DNA of 6,803 bases from Planctomycetales bacterium (GTDB lineage: Bacteria; Planctomycetota; Planctomycetia; Pirellulales; Thermoguttaceae). Under the pieces are notes generated by a model, which was not told the DNA's origin, made no database searches, and saw nothing but the letters and a program-made list of their open reading frames with translations. Made by a program: the position numbers and the translations under genes. The DNA lies in assembly GCA_007122045.1 (NCBI GenBank), contig SKJM01000404.1, forward strand, positions 1-6,803, written 5' to 3'. This document shows positions 1 to 6,231 of the stretch, one piece after another (position 1 is the first letter of the stretch; every line of letters begins with the position of its first letter).

Positions 1-787
1 CGACATGATGGTCGCCCCCATGGACGACGCCCTCCCCGACGTCCCCGGCCTGTGCGGCATCGTGCCCGGCTCGATCATTCCGGGCATGTACGGCCTGGAG
101 GCGGGGCAATCGGCCGTGGGCGACATTTTCCACTGGTTCGTCAAGTACCTGACCCCGGCCCAGTACACCGCCAAGGGCGACCCGCACGCCAACCTCACCC
201 GCGCAGCCGAAAAACTGCATCCCGGCGAGAGCGGGTTGCTGGCACTCGACTGGAACAACGGCAACCGGACGATCCTGGTCGATCCGTTGCTTTCCGGGCT
301 GCTGGTCGGGCAGACGCTGCACACTTCGGCGCCGGAGGTGTACCGGGCGCTGGTCGAGGCGACGGCGTTCGGGGCGCTGACGATCATCGGGCGGTTCGAG
401 GAATACGGCGTGCGCGTGAAGGAGGTGGTCAACTGCGGCGGCATTGCCGAGAAGAATCCCTTCGTCATGCAGATTTACGCCGACGTGTGCAACCGGCCGA
501 TGAAGATCGCCCGCTCCGCCCAGACGTGCGCCTTGGGCGCCGCGGTGTTCGGGGCGGTGGCCGGGGGGGCGTACAAGACGGTCGGGCAGGCCCAACGCAA
601 GATGACGGGCGTGAAAGACCTCGTTTACCGGCCCAAGAAGGCCGCCGCGAAGGTATACGCTGAACTTTACCGACTGTACCGGCAGTTGCACGACGGGCTG
701 GGTACGCCCGGCCACGGGCAAGAGTTGCACCGCGTCATGAAAGACCTCATCGCCCTGCGCGACCGGGTCCGCCGGGAGGCGCGCTGA
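1..787 (+). CDS. araB: Ribulokinase, C-terminal part (5' end outside window)
   Basis: Ribulokinase phosphorylates L-ribulose with ATP to L-ribulose-5-phosphate, the second step of L-arabinose breakdown in the cytoplasm. The reading frame is open from the left edge (first full codon at base 2), so this is not a real start; about 261 residues are visible of the roughly 560 usual for AraB, corresponding to the C-terminal FGGY-kinase domain. Recognisable family segments are PGSIIPGMYGLEAGQSAVGD near bases 68-124, DWNNGNRTILVDPLLSG from base 248, and NCGGIAEKNPFVMQIYADV from base 431, which belongs to the nucleotide-binding half of FGGY kinases. Another FGGY sugar kinase (xylulokinase, glycerol kinase) is unlikely because the GMYGLEAGQSAVGDIF stretch is characteristic of AraB and the next genes are araD and araA. 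The stop codon overlaps the araD start by one base (TGATG), implying translational coupling. Confidence 0.95.
   Translation, partial: DMMVAPMDDALPDVPGLCGIVPGSIIPGMYGLEAGQSAVGDIFHWFVKYLTPAQYTAKGDPHANLTRAAEKLHPGESGLLALDWNNGNRTILVDPLLSGLLVGQTLHTSAPEVYRALVEATAFGALTIIGRFEEYGVRVKEVVNCGGIAEKNPFVMQIYADVCNRPMKIARSAQTCALGAAVFGAVAGGAYKTVGQAQRKMTGVKDLVYRPKKAAAKVYAELYRLYRQLHDGLGTPGHGQELHRVMKDLIALRDRVRREAR
774..779 (+). promoter_or_regulatory. Ribosome binding site of araD
   Basis: GGGAGG lies inside the last codons of araB, seven bases before the ATG at 787. It supports that ATG as the true araD start and fits coupled translation with araB. Confidence 0.7.
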
Positions 788-1473
788 TGCTCGACGCCCT
801 GCGCGAGGAGGTCTGCACGGCGAACCGCCAACTGGCGCGGTCCGGCCTGGTGACGCTCACTTGGGGCAACACCAGCGGCATCGACCGGCAGCGAGGGCTG
901 ATCGTTATCAAGCCGAGCGGCATCCCGTACGAACAGCTCGAACCGGGGCACATGGTGGTCGTCGACCTCGACGGCAAGGTCGCCGGCGGCGAGTTGCGCC
1001 CCTCGACCGACACCGCCACGCACCTGGCGCTGTACCGCGCGTTCGAACAGATCGGCGGCGTTACCCATACGCACAGCCGCTGCGCCACGATGTTCGCGCA
1101 GGCCCGGTGCGAAATCCCCTGCCTGGGCACCACGCACGCCGACCACTTCCACGGGCCCGTGCTCGTCACCCGGCCGCTCGCCGAAGCCGAGATGACGGAC
1201 TACGAGCCCGCTACGGGCCGGATCATCGTCGAGCGGTTTGCCGGGCTGGATCCCCTGGCCTCGCCCGCCGTGTTGGTGGCCGGGCATGGGCCGTTCACGT
1301 GGGGGCGCGACGCCGCTGAATCGGTCCAAAATGCCGTCGCCCTGGAAGCGGTGGCCGAGATGGCCCTCGGCACCCGGCGGTTGGACCCCAGGGCCCCCGA
1401 ATTGGAAACTTATATACTGGAAAAACACCACCGGCGCAAGCACGGGCCGGCCGCCTACTACGGGCAGGCCTGA
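787..1473 (+). CDS. araD: L-ribulose-5-phosphate 4-epimerase
   Basis: This enzyme epimerises L-ribulose-5-phosphate to D-xylulose-5-phosphate, linking arabinose breakdown to the pentose phosphate pathway. The 228-residue product is close to the 231 residues of the E. coli enzyme and belongs to the class II aldolase/epimerase family. Visible landmarks are WGNTSGID near residue 26, KPSG near residue 42, PSTDTATH with Asp75, and the metal ligands His94 and His96 in THTHS. The third metal ligand is His167 in GHGPFTWG, and Tyr225 in the terminal AYYGQA matches catalytic Tyr229 of E. coli AraD. Equivalences are from recall of the E. coli sequence. Nothing is missing or broken. The start at 787 is fixed by the upstream GGGAGG and the one-base overlap with araB. 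L-fuculose-phosphate aldolase is a distant relative, but the C-terminal signature and the ara context favour AraD. Confidence 0.96.
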   Translation: MLDALREEVCTANRQLARSGLVTLTWGNTSGIDRQRGLIVIKPSGIPYEQLEPGHMVVVDLDGKVAGGELRPSTDTATHLALYRAFEQIGGVTHTHSRCATMFAQARCEIPCLGTTHADHFHGPVLVTRPLAEAEMTDYEPATGRIIVERFAGLDPLASPAVLVAGHGPFTWGRDAAESVQNAVALEAVAEMALGTRRLDPRAPELETYILEKHHRRKHGPAAYYGQA

Positions 1474-1478
1474 CCGCC

Positions 1479-1500
1479 GGGGAAAAACGGACCTGTCCCC
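1479..1500 (+). repeat. REP-like sequence with GGGG/CCCC ends
   Basis: Five bases after the araD stop lies a 22-base stretch that opens with GGGGAAAAACGG and closes with ACCTGTCCCC. On the other strand it begins GGGGACAGGTCCG. The outer four or five bases on each side are inverted (GGGGA at the left end of each strand). GGGGACAGG-type strings are, from memory, common as dispersed REP-like sequences in planctomycete and other genomes, but there is only one copy here. It could also serve as a weak structure in the araD-araA spacer. Confidence 0.35.
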
Positions 1501-1522
1501 TTACCGGCCCGCGACTGGCTCC

Positions 1523-1593
1523 GTTGGAGTTCGCGCTTCCGCGTGCAGGGGGCTTAACGTCCGCGGTTCGCACGCTAAAGCGGGAACTCCAAC
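1523..1593. repeat. 71-bp imperfect palindrome, copy A
   Basis: The arms 1523-1546 and 1570-1593 are inverted repeats. GTTGGAGTTC pairs with GAACTCCAAC (10 bp), followed by one G/G mismatch, CGCTT with AAGCG (5 bp), a two-base mismatch (CC opposite TA), and GCGTGC with GCACGC (6 bp). They enclose a 23-base loop, 1547-1569. A second element at 5956-6026 has the same length, arm layout and loop length, and shares ACGTCCG in the loop in the same orientation. This copy sits between araD and araA, 49 bases before the araA start, so it would be transcribed as part of the operon mRNA. Confidence 0.9.
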
Positions 1594-1628
1594 AGAGTTC
1601 GGCCCCGCACCCCCGCAAACAAAGCAAC

Positions 1629-1633
1629 AGGAG
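1629..1633 (+). promoter_or_regulatory. Ribosome binding site of araA
   Basis: AGGAG lies nine bases before the ATG at 1643 and decides the start of araA. The frame is open far upstream into araD, but no comparable site precedes the earlier start codons. Confidence 0.7.
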
Positions 1634-1642
1634 CATTTACCC

Positions 1643-3136
1643 ATGGAATTGAACACACTGGAAGTATGGTTCGTCACCGGCAGTCAGGCCCTGTACGGCG
1701 AGGAAGCGCTTCGGAAAGTTGCCGAGAACAGCGCGCAGGTAGTCGACGGCCTGAACGCCTCGTCTCGTTTGCCGGTTCGCGTGGTATGGAAGCCGGTGGT
1801 CCTCGGCCCGGAGTCGATCCTCGACGTGTGCCGGCAGGCCAACGCCGCGCCGAACTGCGTCGGGCTGATCTGCTGGATGCACACGTTCTCGCCGGCCAAG
1901 ATGTGGATTGCCGGACTCGGCGCCTTGCAGAAGCCCCTGCTGCACCTGCACACGCAGTTCAATCGCGATCTGCCGTGGTCGTCGATCGACATGGACTTCA
2001 TGAACCTCAATCAGTCGGCCCACGGCGACCGCGAGTTCGGGTTCATCTGCTCGCGGATGGGCAAGGCGCGGAAGGTGGTGGTCGGCCATTGGGAGGAAGA
2101 CGACGTCCAGGACCGAATGGCCGCGTGGCTGCGGGCGGCGGCCGGCTTGCACGAATTGCGCCGCCTGAAGGTCGCGCGCCTCGGCGACAACATGCGGCAG
2201 GTGGCCGTCACCGAAGGCGACAAGGTCGAGGCGCAAATGCGCTTTGGCGTCGAGGTGAACGGCTACGGGGTGGGCGCGCTGGCCGGCCACGTCGAAAACG
2301 TACCGGAACCGGCCATCGACCGCGTGCTCGACGAGTACGACCGGCAGTACGCCATGGCGCCCGAACTGCAACCCGGCGGCCCGCGGCGCGAGGCGCTACG
2401 CTACGCCGCCCGGACGGAGTTGGGATTGCGGGCGTTCCTCGACGGCGGCGGGTTCCGCGCGTTCACCGATACCTTTGAAGACCTCGCGGGGCTCGAGCAG
2501 TTGCCCGGCATTGCCGTCCAGCGGCTGATGGCCGACGGCTACGGATTCGGGGCCGAGGGCGATTGGAAGACGGCCGCCCTGCTGCGCGTGCTGAAGGTCA
2601 TGGCCGCGGGGCTGCCTGGCGGCACGTCGTTCATGGAAGACTACACCTACCACCTCAACCCCCGGGGCCCGAAAGTGCTCGGGGCGCACATGCTGGAAAT
2701 CTGCCCCTCGCTGGCCGCCGGGCAGCCGTCGTGCGTCGTCGAGCCGTTGTCGATCGGCGGCAAAGCCGACCCGGTGCGGCTGGTCTTCACCGCACCGCCG
2801 GGGCCGGCGGTGAACGTGGCCATGATCGACCTCGGACCGCGCTTCCGCTTGCTGCTGAACGAGGTCGACGCCGTCGAGCCGGACGAACCCTTGCCGAAGC
2901 TCCCGGTGGCTCGGGCGGTTTGGACGCCCCGCCCCGACCTGAAGACCGCCGCCACCGCGTGGATTTACGCCGGCGGGCCGCACCACACCGTCTTCAGCCA
3001 GGCGCTGGGCAGCGAGCCGATCGAGGACTTCGCGGAAATGGCCGGCATCGAGTGCGTCGTGATCGACCATCACACGCGCATTCGAGACATCCAGAACGAG
3101 CTTCGCTGGAACCACCGTTCCTACGGCGCCATGTAG
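1643..3136 (+). CDS. araA: L-arabinose isomerase
   Basis: This enzyme interconverts L-arabinose and L-ribulose, the first step of the pathway, using a divalent metal (usually Mn2+). The 497-residue product matches the roughly 500 residues of the family. It opens with [18 protein letters not shown], a classic AraA N terminus. [16 protein letters not shown] follows near residue 77 and [13 protein letters not shown] near residue 100. The metal and catalytic residues, by comparison with E306, E333, H350 and H450 of E. coli as I recall them, are E305 in [13 protein letters not shown]332 in [10 protein letters not shown]349 in [11 protein letters not shown], and H448 in [10 protein letters not shown]. 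All are present, so the enzyme should be active. The start at 1643 is chosen for the AGGAG site and the family N terminus; a longer in-frame reading from 1238 would add 135 residues overlapping araD and is not real. It is the last gene of the visible araB-araD-araA set. Confidence 0.97.
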   Translation: MELNTLEVWFVTGSQALYGEEALRKVAENSAQVVDGLNASSRLPVRVVWKPVVLGPESILDVCRQANAAPNCVGLICWMHTFSPAKMWIAGLGALQKPLLHLHTQFNRDLPWSSIDMDFMNLNQSAHGDREFGFICSRMGKARKVVVGHWEEDDVQDRMAAWLRAAAGLHELRRLKVARLGDNMRQVAVTEGDKVEAQMRFGVEVNGYGVGALAGHVENVPEPAIDRVLDEYDRQYAMAPELQPGGPRREALRYAARTELGLRAFLDGGGFRAFTDTFEDLAGLEQLPGIAVQRLMADGYGFGAEGDWKTAALLRVLKVMAAGLPGGTSFMEDYTYHLNPRGPKVLGAHMLEICPSLAAGQPSCVVEPLSIGGKADPVRLVFTAPPGPAVNVAMIDLGPRFRLLLNEVDAVEPDEPLPKLPVARAVWTPRPDLKTAATAWIYAGGPHHTVFSQALGSEPIEDFAEMAGIECVVIDHHTRIRDIQNELRWNHRSYGAM

Positions 3137-3189
3137 CAGGCACACGCCGTGTGCCGTCCGCCCTATCAGGAACACATGGCGGTCATGCC
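3133..3189 (+). repeat. Duplicated spacer block, long copy
   Basis: The block reads GTAGCAG, then a 14-bp palindrome (3140-3153, GCACACGCCGTGTG), then CCGTCCGCC, 13 less conserved bases, and ATGGCGGTCATGCC. It starts inside the last two codons of araA (the TAG is the araA stop). The same blocks in the same order and spacing recur at 3243-3285 without the palindrome. Over the 43 alignable bases I count 36 identities. Confidence 0.75.
3139..3155. terminator. Hairpin right after the araA stop
   Basis: GGCACAC and GTGTGCC form a perfect 7-bp stem with a three-base loop, beginning two bases after the araA stop codon. There is no T tract behind it on either strand, so it is not a textbook intrinsic terminator. 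It could still stop or protect the 3' end of the ara mRNA, or be a mobile palindromic insert, since the matching block at 3243 lacks it. Confidence 0.45.
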
Positions 3190-3242
3190 GGGAACACCTT
3201 GGCTTGCTTTTCACCACCTTACATCGCGATGAATAATCCAGC

Positions 3243-3285
3243 GTAGCAGCCGTCCGCCGCCCCAGAAAGACATGGCCGTCATGCC
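3243..3285 (+). repeat. Duplicated spacer block, short copy
   Basis: GTAGCAG is joined directly to CCGTCCGCC, followed by 13 bases and ATGGCCGTCATGCC. It matches the block at 3133-3189 except that the 14-bp palindrome is absent. It lies in the convergent spacer, 34 bases downstream (+ strand) of which alaS ends. Confidence 0.7.
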
Positions 3286-3318
3286 CCGGAGCGTTGCCAT
3301 GTCCTTCGAGCAGTTTTC

Positions 3319-5937
3319 CTACGGCGCTTCGAGCAGCTTCTTGGCCTCCTCGGCCGCGGCGTCGAGGGCTTGGGGGAGGGCGTCGGGATTCTTGCCGCCG
3401 GCTTGGGCCATGTCGGGGCGTCCGCCGCCCCCGCCGCCCACCCGCTTGGCCACGGCGCGGACCCAGGCAACGCAGTCGAACCCCTTCTCGACCACCTCGC
3501 GGCTGGCGCCGGCAATCAAGGTGACCTTGCCCCCTTCTCGCGAGGCGAGCAGCGCAGCCACGGGCGCCGCTTTCCGCCGAAGCTGGTCGATCAACTGGCG
3601 AAGCACTTCGGGGCCGCCCCCCGGTACCTCGGCCGCGACGACCCGGATGCCGAGCACTCCGAACGCGCCCTGCGCCAACTGCTCGACCGAGGGGCCCTCG
3701 GCCTGCGCCGCCCCGTGCGCCAGCTTCTTCTTCAGTTCGCGGATTTCTTTCGACATGGCTTCGATTCGGCCGGGCAGTTCGTCCGGCGAAGTGCGCACCA
3801 GCACGGCCGCCTCGTGCAGTGCCCGCTCATGCTCGCGAATCCGTTCGAGCGCCTTCTTGCCGGTCAGGGCGACGATGCGCCGGGTGCCGGCCGCCACGCT
3901 CTCCTCGGACACGATCCTCAACAGTCCGATCTTCGCGGTATTGTCCAGGTGCGTGCCGCCGCACAGCTCCTTGCTGAAATCGCCCATGCTCACCACGCGC
4001 ACCACGTCGGGGTATTTTTCCCCGAAGAGCATCATGGCCCCGGCCTTCCGGGCTTCCACCAGGGGCAGCTTTTCCGCCGCCACCGGCGCGCCTTCGAGGA
4101 TCCTTGCATTGGCCTCCCGCTCGATCTCAGCCAACTCGTCCGGCGTTACGGCTTGAGGATTGGTGAAGTCGAACCGCAGCCAGTCCTCGTCGACCTTCGA
4201 TCCTTGCTGCTCGGCATGTTGCCCGAGGACCTTGCGCAGGGCGTAGTGCAGCACGTGCGTGGCCGAGTGGGCCCGGCGGATGCCCTGGCGGCGCTGGGCG
4301 TCGACCCGGGCGGTGACGCGGTCGCCCAGCCGCGCGGTTCCCTCGCGCAGGTGGCCGCAGTGCAGGGTGAAGGCGCCGTCGACCCGGGCGGCGGTCACCT
4401 CGAAGCGAAAGCCGGGGCCGAGGATCTCCCCCGTATCGCCCACCTGGCCGCCCATCTCGCCGTAGAACGGCGTCCGGTCCAGCACGAGGGTGATCGGTTG
4501 TTTCGAATCGATCTCGTCGGCCTGGTCGCAAAGCTGGTTGCCGGCCACGATCGCCACGACTTCGGCGCCCTCGACTTCGTCGGTCTCGTAGCCGAGGAAC
4601 CGGCTGCCGTGCCGGGCCTTCTTGATGGCGTCGAGCGGGTCGTGTTTGAAGACGATCTTCTCGCCGCTGCCGGAAAGCTCGCCGTGCCGCTGCATCTCTT
4701 GCTGGTAACCCGGCCAGTCGAAGGTGAAGTTGTGTTCGGCGGCGAGGGTTTCGAACAGTTCGGGGGGGAAGCCGTAGGTGGTGTACATTTCGGCGGCGTC
4801 GGCGCCGGCCACCGTGCCCCGCCCCTCGCGTTTCATCTGCTCGAAGATGCGTCCGATGCGGTCGAGCCCGGCGTCGATGGTGCCCAGGAAGTTCGCCTCC
4901 TCCTGCCGGATGACGTGGGCGACGCGCTGGACCGTTTGGCCCAGTTCCGGATAGGGGACCTTCATCAGGTCGGCCACCGTGCCCACCAGATTGTGCAGGA
5001 ACGGTTCGCCGACGCCCATCTGCCGGCCATCGAGCACGGCGCGGCGGAGCAGCCGCTTGACAACGTACTTCTCCTTGTTCGGCCCGGGGTAAACGTTCTC
5101 GTGGATGGCGAACGCGCAGGCCCGCACGTGGTCGGCAATGCGGCGGAGCCGGCGGCCGGCTTCATCGGCGGGGTTGTACGGCACGCCGCACACCTCGGCG
5201 GCCGCCTCGACCAGGGGGCGCAGGATGTCGATGTGGAAGTTCGTCTCCACCCCTTGCAGCACGGCCGCTGTCCGCTCCAGCCCCATGCCCGTGTCGATGT
5301 TCTTGCTCGGCAGGGGCCGGAGGTTGTCGGGCGGATCGCCCACGCGGTTGAACTGGGTGAACACCAGGTTCCAGATTTCGACGGCGCCGTGCTCGCTGTG
5401 GTAGTAGATTTCGCTGCACGGGCCGCACACGCCGTCGGGGCCTTGGCTGGGGGCGTTGGCCGGCCAGAAGTTCTCGTCCTCACCCAGTCGCTCCAGTTTC
5501 TCGGGCGGCAGCTTCACCTCGCGGAGCCAGATGTCGGCCGCCTCGTCGTCGTCGAGGTAGATGGTGGCCGAGAGCCGCGCCGGGTCCAGGGCGAGCCACT
5601 GCTTGCTGGTGCAGAACTCCCACGCCCAGAGAATCGCCTCCCGCTTGAAATAGTCGCCGAAGCTGAAATTGCCCAGCATCTCGAAAAAGGTGTGGTGGTA
5701 CGCCGTGCGGCCCACATTGTCGATGTCGCCGGTGCGCAGGCACTTCTGGCAGGTGGTCGCCCGGGTGAACTCGAGCTTCGTGCGGCCGAGGAAATGGTCT
5801 TTGAATTGGTTCATTCCCGCGGGGGTGAACAGCACCGAGGGGTCCCAGCGGGGTACGAGCACGTCGCTGGGCCGGCGCACGCAGCCCTTGGTCTCGAAGA
5901 AAGCCAGGTAAGCTTCACGGAGTTCGTCGGTTTTCAT
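3319..5937 (-). CDS. alaS: Alanyl-tRNA synthetase
   Basis: This class II synthetase charges tRNA-Ala with alanine in the cytoplasm and removes wrongly attached serine or glycine. The product is 872 residues, near the usual 875. The N-terminal catalytic core shows GCVRRPSDVLVPRWDPSVLF (residues 18-37), then CQKCLRTGDIDNVG (63-76), HHTFFEMLGNFSFGDYF (81-97), and class II motif 3 GMGLER (217-222). The editing domain carries the zinc ligands HSATH (His557, His561) and CGGTH (Cys659, His663). A lysine-rich helical segment, MSKEIRELKKKL, precedes the C-terminal C-Ala domain with the glycine-rich GGGGGGRPDMAQAGG (834-848). The start is placed at the ATG at 5937, giving MKTDELREAYLAFFETKGC. A GTG ten codons upstream (5967) lies inside a palindromic repeat and is unlikely. 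I see no clear Shine-Dalgarno sequence before 5937; the leader carries CCCCCC instead. The gene converges on araA and diverges from the Uma2 gene. Confidence 0.98.
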   Translation of the reverse strand: MKTDELREAYLAFFETKGCVRRPSDVLVPRWDPSVLFTPAGMNQFKDHFLGRTKLEFTRATTCQKCLRTGDIDNVGRTAYHHTFFEMLGNFSFGDYFKREAILWAWEFCTSKQWLALDPARLSATIYLDDDEAADIWLREVKLPPEKLERLGEDENFWPANAPSQGPDGVCGPCSEIYYHSEHGAVEIWNLVFTQFNRVGDPPDNLRPLPSKNIDTGMGLERTAAVLQGVETNFHIDILRPLVEAAAEVCGVPYNPADEAGRRLRRIADHVRACAFAIHENVYPGPNKEKYVVKRLLRRAVLDGRQMGVGEPFLHNLVGTVADLMKVPYPELGQTVQRVAHVIRQEEANFLGTIDAGLDRIGRIFEQMKREGRGTVAGADAAEMYTTYGFPPELFETLAAEHNFTFDWPGYQQEMQRHGELSGSGEKIVFKHDPLDAIKKARHGSRFLGYETDEVEGAEVVAIVAGNQLCDQADEIDSKQPITLVLDRTPFYGEMGGQVGDTGEILGPGFRFEVTAARVDGAFTLHCGHLREGTARLGDRVTARVDAQRRQGIRRAHSATHVLHYALRKVLGQHAEQQGSKVDEDWLRFDFTNPQAVTPDELAEIEREANARILEGAPVAAEKLPLVEARKAGAMMLFGEKYPDVVRVVSMGDFSKELCGGTHLDNTAKIGLLRIVSEESVAAGTRRIVALTGKKALERIREHERALHEAAVLVRTSPDELPGRIEAMSKEIRELKKKLAHGAAQAEGPSVEQLAQGAFGVLGIRVVAAEVPGGGPEVLRQLIDQLRRKAAPVAALLASREGGKVTLIAGASREVVEKGFDCVAWVRAVAKRVGGGGGGRPDMAQAGGKNPDALPQALDAAAEEAKKLLEAP

Positions 5938-5955
5938 GGCACACAAATACGGGGG

Positions 5956-6026
5956 GTTGGAGTTCACGCTTCAGCGTGCCGCGGATCGCATACGTCCGGT
6001 TTGCACGCCAAAGCGTGAACTCCAAC
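5956..6026. repeat. 71-bp imperfect palindrome, copy B
   Basis: GTTGGAGTTCACGCTT (5956-5971) pairs perfectly over 16 bp with 6011-6026. After a two-base mismatch, GCGTGC (5974-5979) pairs with GCACGC (6003-6008), enclosing a 23-base loop, 5980-6002. Each arm also contains its own small palindrome: CACGCTTCAGCGTG on the left and CACGCCAAAGCGTG on the right. The layout is the same as at 1523-1593. The element ends 18 bases from the alaS start codon, so it would lie in the alaS leader if the alaS promoter is further upstream. Confidence 0.92.
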
Positions 6027-6112
6027 TACGGCGGAAGGGGCAACGGTGCAATCGAATCCGTCAAGGATAGCGGCAAGCGGGGCGTCTGGGAAGCGGGTGG
6101 GGCGGGCGGTGG

Positions 6113-6141
6113 TTGCTCGGGACCCCGCTGGCGGTAATAAT
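6113..6141 (+). promoter_or_regulatory. Possible promoter of the Uma2 gene
   Basis: TTGCTC (6113-6118) is followed after 16 bases by TAATAAT (6135-6141), an A/T-rich island in otherwise GC-rich DNA, about 90 bases before the Uma2 start. Read on the other strand the same island gives TATTAT (6142-6137), which could equally be a -10 element for alaS, although its upstream -35 region is poor. The match is by eye only. Confidence 0.3.
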
Positions 6142-6155
6142 AGGGATAGGAAAAG

Positions 6156-6180
6156 GGGCGAAGGCGCTATGCCTTCGTCC
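6156..6180 (+). other. Hairpin 1 in the Uma2 leader
   Basis: CGAAGGC (6159-6165) and GCCTTCG (6171-6177) form a 7-bp stem around the loop GCTAT. It can be extended outward by one G-T and two G-C pairs to 6156-6180. It lies between the possible promoter and the Uma2 start. Confidence 0.5.
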
Positions 6181-6190
6181 AATTGTACGC

Positions 6191-6212
6191 ACGCGGCGGG
6201 CCCATGCCGCGT
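6191..6212 (+). other. Hairpin 2 in the Uma2 leader
   Basis: ACGCGGC (6191-6197) and GCCGCGT (6206-6212) form a perfect 7-bp GC-rich stem around an eight-base loop, ten bases after the first hairpin and 19 bases before the Uma2 start codon. No T tract follows, so an intrinsic terminator is unlikely. Confidence 0.5.
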
Positions 6213-6231
6213 CACGCACGGGGGTTCAACC

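Noticed and set aside
667..1443. 258-codon reading frame on the - strand over araD
   Set aside because: It lies opposite a clearly real gene, has no recognisable domain, and is typical of antisense frames in GC-rich coding DNA. The same holds for the - strand frames at 1637-2371 and 2396-3217.
1238..1642. 135-residue N-terminal extension of AraA
   Set aside because: It overlaps araD in another frame and runs through the REP-like sequence and the palindrome. The family N terminus and a good ribosome binding site start at 1643.
3137..3318. A small gene in the araA-alaS spacer
   Set aside because: The spacer is 182 bases, filled largely by the duplicated block and an A/T-richer stretch. No frame there has a ribosome binding site and coding-like composition.
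5938..5967. Ten-residue N-terminal extension of AlaRS from a GTG at 5967
   Set aside because: The GTG lies inside the palindromic repeat, and the extra residues do not belong to the family. The ATG at 5937 gives the normal AlaRS N terminus.
3370..6018. Stop-free 882-codon reading frame on the + strand opposite alaS
   Set aside because: It is an antisense shadow created by the high third-position GC of alaS. Its translation has no recognisable domain, and it runs through the palindromic repeat, while the - strand frame has every AlaRS motif.
1523..6026. The two palindromes as ends of a composite transposon carrying araA and alaS
   Set aside because: There is no transposase in the window and no matching target-site duplication at the outer ends. 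One end falls inside the ara operon, and the enclosed genes are housekeeping or catabolic genes in normal context. Independent dispersed elements explain it better.
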